A DNA stretch of 64,000 nucleotides from Sediminibacterium sp. C3. Lineage in GTDB: Bacteria; Bacteroidota; Bacteroidia; Chitinophagales; Chitinophagaceae. Location of the stretch: positions 340,219 to 404,218 of the forward strand of contig NZ_KI669560.1 in assembly GCF_000508085.1 (NCBI RefSeq), read 5' to 3'. Below, piece after piece: positions 1 to 7,963 of this stretch. Made by a program: the position numbers and the translations under genes. Numbering within the stretch: the first letter of the stretch is position 1; each line of letters opens with the position of its first letter. A model generated the notes under the pieces. The model was not told the DNA's origin. It made no database searches and saw only the letters and a program-made list of their open reading frames with translations.

Positions 1-1
1 C

Positions 2-451
2 GAAACTCATATATCCAATCGATCTAAAGATAATAATATAGATGTTCATTCTTACGGGAATAATGCTGCCCAAAAAGGTTCGTGGGATATTGATCAGTTT
101 ACAAAACTGACTGTAAATATGGAAGGGGATAGTAAAAAAGACCATGTTTTAGGATTAAAGGGTACAGTCAGTGGGGATGATTTTCCTAATCAAGAGAGTA
201 TGATTTATGATAGTAAAGGAAACGGGCTTTGGTTAGGAAATTATGAAACATCGGGAGGCTCTGTTGCTGGCCCGACGTTAGGCTTAGCAAGAGAAAATGA
301 AGGTGATGTACATATCAAAATTGACATTAGAATTAAAGTCAATAAAGATGGTGTTTTCCAAGGAGTGATGCAGAGAAACAAAGATGGCAAGGATGTTATG
401 ATATCTCTTAAAGACTGGAATAAAAAATTTAAGTCCGATGAAAACAAATAG
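2..451 (+). CDS. C-terminal end of a protein, probably an RHS toxin tip (5' partial)
   Basis: The frame is open from the left edge to the TAG stop, so the gene begins outside the window; the first internal ATG (119) is not a likely start. The visible 149 residues are polar and Gly/Asp/Lys rich, with no signal peptide, membrane segment or motif I recognise. Its stop overlaps the next gene by 14 bp, the tight coupling expected of a toxin tip and its immunity gene. The neighbouring locus is full of RHS CT/immunity pairs, which is the only reason for the RHS guess; no RHS core motif is visible in this fragment. It could equally be another secreted protein. Confidence 0.5.
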   Translation, partial: ETHISNRSKDNNIDVHSYGNNAAQKGSWDIDQFTKLTVNMEGDSKKDHVLGLKGTVSGDDFPNQESMIYDSKGNGLWLGNYETSGGSVAGPTLGLARENEGDVHIKIDIRIKVNKDGVFQGVMQRNKDGKDVMISLKDWNKKFKSDENK

Positions 452-887
452 AATTTTTTTGGTTGTATGGTTTGTGTGTGTCTTAATTTATTTAATTCCA
501 GAGCTCTTTTTCGAAGGTGCGCTGCTTTATTTGTCGGGAGGGGTTATTGGCGGCACTATTAGTGAGATTATTAAAGATCTGATAGGGGAGCGAAATGATT
601 TTTTTGTTTTTTTAATATGGGCAGTTTTACTTGGAGGACTTGTACTCTTATTCGTTCGATTACAAAATAAGATTGCGAAGTATTTGGTTATAACTGTGGT
701 TGCATTTTTCCTGTATATCATCGATAATTTGTTAGCCTTTGTGCCATTCCCGATAGATAGTTCACAGAGTACCTTTATGATAAAAATAGACTTGATAGCT
801 TTATCAATTTTATTGAAAGGGGCTTTTTTAGCATGGCTCTATTGTCGAAGGTTGCAAATGAAAAATAACCAAGTTCGTCTTAATTAG
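438..887 (+). CDS. Small polytopic membrane protein, putative immunity protein
   Basis: A 149-residue protein with four or five hydrophobic segments (near residues 5-23, 28-45, 52-70, 77-97 and 110-130) and a short basic C-terminus. It is predicted to sit in the inner membrane. I recognise no family. The start codon lies inside the preceding gene (14-bp overlap), so the two are translationally coupled. In this toxin-rich locus a small membrane protein directly behind a CT tip is most simply an immunity protein against a toxin acting at or in the membrane, but that is inference from position only. A strong hairpin follows within 20 bp of the stop. Confidence 0.6.
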   Translation: MKTNRIFLVVWFVCVLIYLIPELFFEGALLYLSGGVIGGTISEIIKDLIGERNDFFVFLIWAVLLGGLVLLFVRLQNKIAKYLVITVVAFFLYIIDNLLAFVPFPIDSSQSTFMIKIDLIALSILLKGAFLAWLYCRRLQMKNNQVRLN

Positions 888-906
888 CTTAGAACTTAAT
901 GATAGT

Positions 907-934
907 AACAAAGCCCTCGGTTGAGGGCTTTGTT
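907..934. terminator. Bidirectional hairpin terminator
   Basis: A perfect 12-bp stem (AACAAAGCCCTC paired with GAGGGCTTTGTT) with a 4-nt loop lies between two convergent genes (stops at 887 plus and 959 minus). The A/T-rich arms give a U-tract on both strands. Confidence 0.85.
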
Positions 935-958
935 GTTTATAGAACAGGTACTTTACTT

Positions 959-1354
959 TTATTGTTTCTTCCATTCACTCACCGTAAACGAGGTTATAAC
1001 AGAATCATCTTTTGAAAAGAATATCTTTAAATCCTTTGTATAAACAGGGTCAATATCTTGCTTGTAATCTATCAAAATTCTATAGGTTAAAGAACTACTA
1101 TCTTTTATATCTGGCACTCCTAAAAGTTCAGTTAATTTGGAATACTTTAATCCTTTCAAATTGTAATTCATCGTAAGGTCTGTAAGCATTCGTGAACGAT
1201 AAGGAGAAGGGAAAAGTGGGTCGGCTTGTTCACCCCATTTATTCTTATCGAACTTTATTTGTCTCTTATCACCATTACAAGAAAGTAAAATAACAAAAGC
1301 AGAAAACTGTAATATTAGCAGAATAAAATTTGTATTTCTATTTACCATTTTCAT
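959..1354 (-). CDS. Lipoprotein, putative immunity protein of the RHS module at 1370
   Basis: A 131-residue protein with an N-terminal hydrophobic segment ending in a lipobox-like LLSC, so it is probably a lipoprotein exposed to the periplasm. The mature part is about 105 residues; its LTELLGVPD segment recalls small BamE/SmpA-like lipoproteins, but the resemblance is weak. It begins 15 bp after the stop of the truncated RHS gene (1370-3259, same strand), the usual place of a cognate immunity gene. Two starts are possible (residue 1 or 3, both ATG). Function is inferred from position only. Confidence 0.65.
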   Translation of the reverse strand: MKMVNRNTNFILLILQFSAFVILLSCNGDKRQIKFDKNKWGEQADPLFPSPYRSRMLTDLTMNYNLKGLKYSKLTELLGVPDIKDSSSLTYRILIDYKQDIDPVYTKDLKIFFSKDDSVITSFTVSEWKKQ

Positions 1355-1369
1355 TGTTATTTCTTCTCT

Positions 1370-3259
1370 TTACTTAATAATATGCCCTTGTTGCTTCCTT
1401 GCCTCTTCATTCCTTTTGTTCTGTTCTTCTTGAGTAAACCCATCTTTATTTAATTTTTGAAACACGGTCTTTAGTGCATTATATTGTTCATCTGATATTT
1501 TCCCTTTAACAATTTTCCAACTACCATCTTTACCTTTCTCTGCTGAATAAAATCCATCTGTATGAAATGCTTCTAAAACTGTCAATGCCATATCTCTCAT
1601 CCCAAGCTCTTTATTCTTACTTCCGATTTCTCGACCTATAACGTTATTCAGTAAATCAATTGATTCATCTGCCTTTCCAAGGCTTGAAAATCTTTGTGTA
1701 AAAGGGGAGATAGAATTACCATCAATTGCATTGGGATTATCTTCATGAGCCTTGCCTATCTGATTGGCTATATCTCCGCCAAATTCTTTTGTTATTGTAG
1801 CTTGCCACAAAACATGCCTAAAAGCATTTACCTGACTACCTTCGCTACCTTGCCCTTGTGGCTCTTCTAATACAGATGATTTAGATTCGGCAGAACTTCC
1901 CCTTGTAGAAAAACGTGCTGAATTTGTAGAAATATTCGTTGCACCAGGAGAAACATATCCAATAGTAGCCGCAGCCAGTGGATGTCGTACTGAAAATTTC
2001 GTTGTTCTCCACCATGAAGGGCCAGGGTCTTCCGTAGGAGCCATACCATCAGGATCTATATATCGTATTGGATTGTCATATGCATAAGCGTAAGGAGACC
2101 ATCTACGCATTTCATCAGTCCTTGGATCTATTACCATCCAACGTCCTATTTGATTATCATACATCCTCGCCCCATAATCATACCACTCTAATCCAGATCC
2201 ATCGCTGAACTCTTCATTCTGTTTTTCCTTACCATTGTATTGATACTTATTGGATAATTTACCTACTGCTTTTGAGGATATACCACCCATTGTTAACCCG
2301 AACGGATAGTAATGGGTTTCTTCGAGTAGGGGCCCAGCTTGATGGGTCAGGTTAAAATTATCAAAGAACACTACATCGTTACTTTCGTTGCTAAAGTAAA
2401 TATACGCATATCCATTCTTTTTTGCGCTTGCACTGCCGTATAATGTTTGTCTACTTTCTTGTACCCATGCACTTACTTGTACTACATAGCTATTGGCTGC
2501 ATCAAACTTAAACTGTTCGTCAAAAAGCAGGATATGCATATAGGCTTTGGGCTGGTAGGTATAACCGCCTGATGGGCTTTGTGGCGCAAAGACTCCTGTA
2601 AATAAGCCGTCTGCTCCAAGGCTACCTGCCGCAGCATTATTGGCTGTTTTTACTGCTGTTCCTGCTGGGCTTCGAGTGCCAGCAATAACCCCTGCAATAT
2701 GGTTTAAAATGCTGCCTAATCCATTGGCGCTGCTATTGTCTGCATAATTGTTGTGGTAAAAATAATCTACACTGCTGTAGATATTATCGCCACTCATGAC
2801 TTTCAGTAACTTTCCTGCCCCTATACTCCCTCCATTCTTGGTGATGCTGAACGCGTAATTCCCGTTGGTACCCGTTGTGCCAAAATTACCCGGTCTGTTC
2901 ACTCTTCTATTCACAATATCTATGCTATTGCCTGCTGCATCATCCCAGATGGCATTTTGGTTATTGGCTTCCCCACTACCGCTACCTCCTTCACTACTTA
3001 AAGTGGGGTAGTACTGTGTATTGGTTTCATCGGTAAGTACCATACGGGTATTCCCTAAATGGTCTTTGATAAAGTAATCATAAGCCACTACACCACTGGC
3101 TGCTTTGCGTAACCTTCCTTCTTCATGACCAGCAAATAAAAACACATCATTCTCAAAAACCATATCCCCTAAGTAAAGCGTTGTCTTTACACTGCTGCCT
3201 TTAACTAAACCGGACGATATGAAACAAATAAATCTAATTCCTCTTCGGATGTGCTGCAA
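1370..3259 (-). CDS. N-terminally truncated RHS protein with DUF6973-like toxin tip (orphan module A)
   Basis: The 629-residue frame opens at a TTG inside an antisense XRE remnant, so residues 1-20 are junk. From about residue 21 ([11 protein letters not shown]) it matches the C-terminal core of the full-length RHS gene at 13046, through [11 protein letters not shown] and the RHS core motif ([22 protein letters not shown]) near residues 375-405. The signal peptide, DUF6443 region and upstream RHS repeats are missing, so it is probably silent. The unique tip (about 225 residues) has a segment with [10 protein letters not shown] followed by GKAHEDN, which resembles the DUF6973 family found in bacterial surface and RHS proteins; its activity is unknown to me. 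The lipoprotein gene at 959-1354 follows as putative immunity. Confidence 0.8.
   Translation of the reverse strand: MQHIRRGIRFICFISSGLVKGSSVKTTLYLGDMVFENDVFLFAGHEEGRLRKAASGVVAYDYFIKDHLGNTRMVLTDETNTQYYPTLSSEGGSGSGEANNQNAIWDDAAGNSIDIVNRRVNRPGNFGTTGTNGNYAFSITKNGGSIGAGKLLKVMSGDNIYSSVDYFYHNNYADNSSANGLGSILNHIAGVIAGTRSPAGTAVKTANNAAAGSLGADGLFTGVFAPQSPSGGYTYQPKAYMHILLFDEQFKFDAANSYVVQVSAWVQESRQTLYGSASAKKNGYAYIYFSNESNDVVFFDNFNLTHQAGPLLEETHYYPFGLTMGGISSKAVGKLSNKYQYNGKEKQNEEFSDGSGLEWYDYGARMYDNQIGRWMVIDPRTDEMRRWSPYAYAYDNPIRYIDPDGMAPTEDPGPSWWRTTKFSVRHPLAAATIGYVSPGATNISTNSARFSTRGSSAESKSSVLEEPQGQGSEGSQVNAFRHVLWQATITKEFGGDIANQIGKAHEDNPNAIDGNSISPFTQRFSSLGKADESIDLLNNVIGREIGSKNKELGMRDMALTVLEAFHTDGFYSAEKGKDGSWKIVKGKISDEQYNALKTVFQKLNKDGFTQEEQNKRNEEARKQQGHIIK
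2283..3199 (-). repeat. 917-bp RHS core repeat, copy A (inverted relative to copies B and C)
   Basis: This block aligns without gaps to 15449-16365 (plus) and 18133-19049 (plus): all three are exactly 917 bp between the GGCAGCAGTG-like start and the ATGGGTGG end. Only scattered substitutions are visible, for example V/M and V/A changes near the start. Similarity falls off abruptly at both ends. Confidence 0.9.
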
Positions 3260-3463
3260 CGCCTCTCTGCCGCATTCGATACTACTACCGATTATATCAT
3301 GAAGGGTGCTGAAGATGATTCTGTGGCCTCTCAGCTTAAAGTTAAAGAACTACTTAAGCAGTTCAGACAGGTCGAACTCATGAACGCCGATGATAAAAAC
3401 CTTATTAAGACTTTGATTGATGCTTTTCTTACCAAAAGGCAGGTGCAGCAACTCGCACAATAA
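3209..3463 (+). pseudogene. Decapitated XRE-family regulator, copy A
   Basis: Read upstream of the apparent GTG start at 3251, the frame stays open to a TAA at 3206-3208 and gives [20 protein letters not shown]. This matches the last helices of a Cro/C1-type HTH (the region after the recognition helix, with YE and a following L-x-x-LS). The rest is a Lys/Leu-rich tail of about 55 residues. The first 40 or so HTH residues, including the recognition helix, are missing; in their place stands the end of the RHS core on the opposite strand. The frame is otherwise intact. The same fragment recurs at 17869-18123. Confidence 0.75.
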
Positions 3464-3492
3464 CAAAGCCACCCGTGAAGAGTGGCTTTGTT
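3462..3492. terminator. Bidirectional hairpin terminator after the XRE remnant
   Basis: An 11-bp stem (AACAAAGCCAC with GTGGCTTTGTT) around a 9-nt loop starts in the XRE stop codon. It also serves the minus-strand gene ending at 3498. Confidence 0.8.
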
Positions 3493-3497
3493 AGAGC

Positions 3498-3905
3498 TTA
3501 CTTACATGACAATACTGAATCAATATATTGTCGAGAAGGCGGTATCTGGTAATTATATAATGCAGCCTCTCTTTGCCTAAGAATTATATCAGATTTTTGA
3601 AAATTATCAGTATCATAAGCAACAGGGAATTCCTGATTAACAAGTAATAACCTCAATCCTTGACTATCCGTTTTAACACATGGCGCAAGATTATTCTCGC
3701 CATGCAATAATTTCCCATCCACTTCATAATCATATAGCACTGACCTATTATTATTTTTGTATGACGTGCCTGTTATACCTGTAATATGTCCCGTTGTAAT
3801 TGTAAAGTGGGTTCGTAAATGTCGATTTTTATATTCACTCCAGATAAGCCAAAACACAATTAAGCCTATCACTAAAATCGATATTATTTTTTTAGTATGC
3901 TTCAT
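3498..3905 (-). CDS. Small single-span membrane protein, putative immunity protein
   Basis: The likely start is the ATG at 3905 (MKHTKK); a TTG two codons upstream overlaps the stop of the RHS module at 3908. The protein has about 135 residues: a basic N-terminus, one membrane segment (about residues 6-24) and an extracytoplasmic domain with the beta-rich look of DUF3592-type proteins (TGHITGITGTSY, then YDYEVDGK). That family assignment is tentative. Coupling to the preceding CT module and the membrane anchor suggest immunity against a toxin acting in the envelope; this is inference from position. Confidence 0.6.
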   Translation of the reverse strand: MKHTKKIISILVIGLIVFWLIWSEYKNRHLRTHFTITTGHITGITGTSYKNNNRSVLYDYEVDGKLLHGENNLAPCVKTDSQGLRLLLVNQEFPVAYDTDNFQKSDIILRQREAALYNYQIPPSRQYIDSVLSCK

Positions 3906-3907
3906 AA

Positions 3908-4951
3908 TCAATTATTTTTTGTTTTCTCGTCAACAATAGCCCCCGTAAAATTTATAGACTGGGAAACACCTTCGCCAAGTGAGAGATTTCTAAAATCAAC
4001 TTTTAATTGATTCCCCATTGCACCACCTGCCGTGCCAAATGCAGCGTTGATAATTATTGCTCTTGCATCAAATGAAAATACTGACCCTTCCATTCTTGAT
4101 GCTGATGAGAGGTTGATTGAACCTGACAATGTTGCGTTAAACAAAGACACTCCTGCAATATTCCCTAATGAATGTGTTGGTGTTCCTATGCCAAATGATA
4201 ATGCTGTGCTAACTGGATTCCAGTTTTGAAGAATTGACCTATGCTTTATACCCCCATTTACTATAGCTTGAATTCCAAAATCAGCACCTGCGGCAATGAC
4301 ATTTGCTTGCAATTTCATTCTTAACGCAGTTAATACTACTGCCGGAGCAGTGGAAACTAAAACTGGCGTAGCCAATATACCTACAGCCCATGCCTGCATC
4401 TGTCTATATGCCCTTTCGTTTTGAGCAAATCTTATATGATTGTTCTCTTGACCAGCTAACCAACTTGGATCACCTGCTTGATGTAATTGTTGACCATCAC
4501 GTATCCTACCTGCCATAGCATCACTCCATTTGCCTTGATCTTTACGAATTGTTGGCCAATTAAATCCACCCCAACTACTTCCACTGCTTTTGTGCTTTTT
4601 TGAACTGGTCACTGTTACGCTTCCGTATAAAGCATTGGGGTCATCATTACCATAAATAGTTTCACCACTCTTTGTCTTGCCTACTGGCATATTATCCGTT
4701 AGACCCAATGGGTCATTTATACGAATGGGATTATTGCTGCCAAAATTATACGGTGATTGATGTAAAGACACATCGGCCAATGCGTCAATTTGATTGAACC
4801 TTCCTAACTGTTGATCATACCTCCTATGCATTGCATCATAAAGCTCTAAACCACTACCATCAGAGAACTCTCCACTTTGCAGCTCATTACCACCATTGAA
4901 TTTGTATTTGTTTTCTAATTTACCTGCTGCCTTAGAAGAGATACCCGTCAT
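3908..4951 (-). CDS. Orphan RHS CT module with hydrophobic Gly/Ala-rich tip
   Basis: The 347-residue frame begins just after the conserved RHS segment HYYPFGL. The upstream codons that would read ETHYYPFGL are still present at about 4949-4981, so the true module starts there and no expression signal is evident. Residues 1-75 are RHS core (GRFNQIDALAD, NPIRINDPLG). The tip has a Ser/Lys linker, a polar helix with QLHQAGDPSW, then long Ala/Val/Gly-rich hydrophobic stretches (about residues 165-200 and 285-320). No catalytic motif is visible. The composition suggests membrane insertion or pore formation, which fits the membrane-anchored partner at 3498, but this is inference. Confidence 0.7.
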   Translation of the reverse strand: MTGISSKAAGKLENKYKFNGGNELQSGEFSDGSGLELYDAMHRRYDQQLGRFNQIDALADVSLHQSPYNFGSNNPIRINDPLGLTDNMPVGKTKSGETIYGNDDPNALYGSVTVTSSKKHKSSGSSWGGFNWPTIRKDQGKWSDAMAGRIRDGQQLHQAGDPSWLAGQENNHIRFAQNERAYRQMQAWAVGILATPVLVSTAPAVVLTALRMKLQANVIAAGADFGIQAIVNGGIKHRSILQNWNPVSTALSFGIGTPTHSLGNIAGVSLFNATLSGSINLSSASRMEGSVFSFDARAIIINAAFGTAGGAMGNQLKVDFRNLSLGEGVSQSINFTGAIVDEKTKNN

Positions 4952-4981
4952 TATTAACCCAAACGGATAGTAATGAGTTTC
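4949..4981 (-). repeat. RHS core junction (HYYPFGL block) of orphan module at 3908
   Basis: The reverse strand reads GAAACTCATTACTATCCG and continues TTTGGGTTAATAATG, nearly identical to the end of the 917-bp core (GAAACnCATTACTATCCG). Upstream of 4981 all RHS similarity stops. The remaining intergenic stretch to 5193 is AT-rich, and I see no gene in it. Confidence 0.75.
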
Positions 4982-5193
4982 GATTTTTTATATTGCAACA
5001 ATAAAGAAATACGTTAGAGCTTCAATCAAAGAACTTTTCTATAATCTAAAAATACTAGTTTAATTACGAAAGGTAAAGTTCACAATTTAGTAGCTGTTTA
5101 ACTCTCCTTTAAGGAGCCGAGTAAATAATTCAAAAATGAAAATTGATTTACAAATCTTATCAAAACTTTCTTGACCTTATTCTTACTTAGTTG

Positions 5194-5778
5194 CTATTCA
5201 ACTTTGGGGTCTGTAAACTTATTCTTGCTTTGTGGTATCGGATTATTAAACATCTCCTCATCTGTTAACACTCTGTACATTAAAGCCGTTAATCTTACAT
5301 AATCACTATCATCTTTGTTAGGAACCATCACTTGCCCTATCCGCCATGTATTTGATTTACTGACCAACAATCCTACATCTGTCGAAAAAAAATATGAAAT
5401 CTCACCATCTGTTATTCCTTTGTTTCTTATAAGCTTGAGTAATTTAAAATTTTTTCCGTTTACACTGTATATTTTTTCATCTTCTAAAGCAAATACAACT
5501 GTATCGACTTTATTAAATATCCCATTGTATTTTTTCTTTGAAGTATCACAACTAACCACGAAGTTATTACTATCATTATCATAATATTTAAAAACAACTA
5601 TTCCGTCTGACAGCTCCAACTTATTGAACTGATAGTTGATAAGAAAAGCCTTCTCTTTTTCAATAGAAGAGAATACTCTTTCTATTTTAGTTCTTTGTAA
5701 TGATAAATCGTGTTGCTTTTCTTTTCTCTTACATGAAATTAAAATTACAAGACTTAAGAATATTAGTAGTCTATACAT
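5194..5778 (-). CDS. Lipoprotein, putative immunity to the HETQH-type RHS tip
   Basis: A 194-residue protein with an N-terminal hydrophobic stretch ending LVILISCK, a lipobox, followed by a basic spacer. The mature domain is beta-rich and polar (for example DGIVVFKYYDNDS and DVGLLVSKSNTWRIG) and belongs to no family I recognise. It starts 5 bp after the stop of the module at 5784-6632 on the same strand. A lipid-anchored periplasmic partner is expected if the toxin acts in the periplasm. Confidence 0.65.
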   Translation of the reverse strand: MYRLLIFLSLVILISCKRKEKQHDLSLQRTKIERVFSSIEKEKAFLINYQFNKLELSDGIVVFKYYDNDSNNFVVSCDTSKKKYNGIFNKVDTVVFALEDEKIYSVNGKNFKLLKLIRNKGITDGEISYFFSTDVGLLVSKSNTWRIGQVMVPNKDDSDYVRLTALMYRVLTDEEMFNNPIPQSKNKFTDPKVE

Positions 5779-5783
5779 AACCC

Positions 5784-6632
5784 TTAGTTGAAGAAGTCAT
5801 TGACTTTTTTTCGGATATATTCAGATTCATTTTTAACCTTACCTTGAGATTTCTGTCTTTCATAGTCAGCTTGCCACAATTGTCGATTCTCTATGTAAAA
5901 AACAGATCTTTCTTGATACCACCCCGAAGTAACTGGTTTCATCCAATCCCTATGTTGAATAAAAGTACTGGCCATAGCTTTATCTGAAATTAGAGTTTGC
6001 TGATCCATTCTTACATGTTGCGTTTCATGTAAAATAGTTTCTGCACCCTCCGCCTGATCTACTGAATTAATCATATCATCCGATCGTATTGTAACGTCAA
6101 ATTTCAGATAACTACCTTTACTATTACCACTTGCAACTTGATCAATGCTCCTATATTTCTTATCAGTTTTAAGCTCGGTTGCTGCACCATCAGCCCTATT
6201 AATGGAGAAAACTTTTGTATTTCCAGAAACGCCAGTTGACCGAACTTTGAACTCAACAGTAGTTGTTCCATATTTCCCCCCTGGGCTGTATAATTTTACA
6301 AATCTCTTTCCAGCCTTGGAACTAAGAAACGTATTATAGGCTTTATTTAAATTTTTATCCCCTCTTAGTTGTGCATCTATAATTGTATCGCCTAATGGGT
6401 CGTTATTTAATATTGGATTATTACCCATTGCAGCATATGGGCTTTGGAAGTCAGTTGGCTTAGGATCAATTTGTAGCCATCTTCCAATTTGAGGATCGAG
6501 TGATCTAAAATGAGTGTCATACCATTCAAGTCCGTTTCCATCAGAAAACTCTTTACTCTGCAATTCAGAACCTGCATTAAACTTCCTTTTATTCTCCAAC
6601 CTTCCAGATGCTTTCGAACTCACCCCACCCAT
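5784..6632 (-). CDS. Orphan RHS CT module with HExxH metallopeptidase-like tip
   Basis: The 282-residue frame starts within the RHS core (MGGVSSKASG), with an HYYPFGL-coding remnant just upstream (to about 6657) and nothing RHS-like beyond it. Residues 1-75 carry the core motif (GRWLQIDPKP, NNPILNNDPLG). The tip contains AETILHETQHVRMD near residue 200: HETQH fits the HExxH zinc signature, with the adjacent helix typical of such peptidases. A peptidase toxin is therefore plausible; the third ligand cannot be assigned by eye. There is no signal peptide, so the module is probably silent unless recombined onto a full-length carrier. Confidence 0.72.
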   Translation of the reverse strand: MGGVSSKASGRLENKRKFNAGSELQSKEFSDGNGLEWYDTHFRSLDPQIGRWLQIDPKPTDFQSPYAAMGNNPILNNDPLGDTIIDAQLRGDKNLNKAYNTFLSSKAGKRFVKLYSPGGKYGTTTVEFKVRSTGVSGNTKVFSINRADGAATELKTDKKYRSIDQVASGNSKGSYLKFDVTIRSDDMINSVDQAEGAETILHETQHVRMDQQTLISDKAMASTFIQHRDWMKPVTSGWYQERSVFYIENRQLWQADYERQKSQGKVKNESEYIRKKVNDFFN

Positions 6633-6721
6633 TATTAACCCAAACGGATAGTAATGGATTCAGTTACATAGCATACCCAGCAATGGTTTCAAAGATCAGA
6701 CAAAAACTATCTTATGCTAAT

Positions 6722-7743
6722 TTATGCATTTTTTGTATCACTTTTAACACAAGAATTTTGTTGCACTAGTTTATTATGTGCTTGCTGAACTTCATCATTT
6801 AAAAATCCTTGTGCAATTACAACATATTTATAAAATTCCTTGCTTCCGGGTGCATGTCCTGATACTTTTCTAACAACATGTTCTGGCACACCTAAAACCA
6901 AAAGTGTAGTGATTGCTGTCCTTCGCATTGTATGAGAACTTAAGTGGTCATAATATTGCCAACTTTTGTTACCCCCTTTTTTTGTTCTATCCATTTGCCT
7001 TTATAGCTCATATATTTGGGCTGCAGTTCTGTCCAGCCTACCTTTTCACCAAATCGTTTAATTAAAATATTAAATCTAGCATTTGAATATTGTGGCAATA
7101 AAAACTTACCCTTATTTGTTCTGTAAGTTTTAAAAATTGTACATAGATAATCTGGCACTGGTATTTTAGTATAGCTACCTGTCTTAATTGTATATAGAAT
7201 AATATATAGCTGCCCATCTTCAGTTATCAAGTTGTTTTTCTTTAGGCCCATTAAGTCTGAAAATCTTAATCCTAGCGTACAACCTGCAAGGAATATATCT
7301 TTTACACGAATGAGGTTTGCAGTTAATCCAGTTGTATACAATTTATCTGTGATTAAAAACTGTAATTTTGGTACACTTAAGATTATGGGGTTATACTGGG
7401 TTTGTGTTATCGTAAACCAATTATAAACAGGAGCAATAGGCAATACTTTCTCTTTTATAATCCATCGAACCAATGTTTTCAAAGATTTCCAAATTGATCC
7501 AACATAGCCATCAGAATACCCTTTATTATAAAGAAACGTAGAAAATAAATGGTAGAATTTTAACCAGTATTTTTTTTCGATTGTATTTATTTTAATGCTT
7601 TGTTTAGGTAAAAGCCTAAAACCAATTGCTGTTTTATTTTGGTATTCATATTCTTGTAAAAGCTTTAAAACACATTCATAGAACACAATAGTATTCTTAT
7701 TGATTTTTTTTCCTGTAGCAGTCCGTCTTTGCCCATAAATCAT
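6722..7743 (-). pseudogene. Tyrosine recombinase (phage-type integrase) with a -1 frameshift
   Basis: Two frames together make one integrase of about 340 residues. The first (6940-7743) has an N-terminal SAM-like core-binding region (about 1-150) and the first catalytic Arg in LGLRFSDLMGLK. The second (6722-6994) supplies HTMRRT (the HxxR box), SGHAPGSKEF and the Tyr in YKYV. They join if the ribosome slips -1 at AAAAAAG (minus strand, 6982-6976, in phase as A_AAA_AAG), giving EQKK-GGNKSW. Either this is programmed frameshifting, or one A was lost from the A7 run by mutation or sequencing error. Its place inside the RHS locus suggests a role in past rearrangement. Confidence 0.75.
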
Positions 7744-7918
7744 CTCTTTGATAAACTGAATAAAAAGTGGGGTAAGTAATTCTTTTTTGCATTTTTACTA
7801 AAATTATCTATTAAAAGGTGTTTTCCATGCTTTTTGTAGTTGATTTACTACAATTCAATTCGTAAAAACCCCCAATAAAATGTTTGTTTTATTTACAAAA
7901 AGTTTTTAGGCGCAAATT

Positions 7919-7926
7919 TAGTTTTG
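7919..7926 (+). promoter_or_regulatory. Candidate -7 box for the RHS operon
   Basis: TAGTTTTG matches the Bacteroidota TAnnTTTG -7 element and lies 37 bp before the GTG at 7964. No convincing -33 element is visible. The surrounding gap (7744-7963) is AT-rich and otherwise empty. Confidence 0.4.
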
Positions 7927-7963
7927 ATTCACGGGTGTAATAAAGGCCTGTAGAATTAATTTA

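Noticed and set aside
3251-3463. Apparent 70-residue gene starting at GTG 3251
   Set aside because: The frame continues upstream to 3209 with HTH-like residues and the same fragment recurs at 17869-18123, so it is the tail of a broken XRE regulator, not a small gene.
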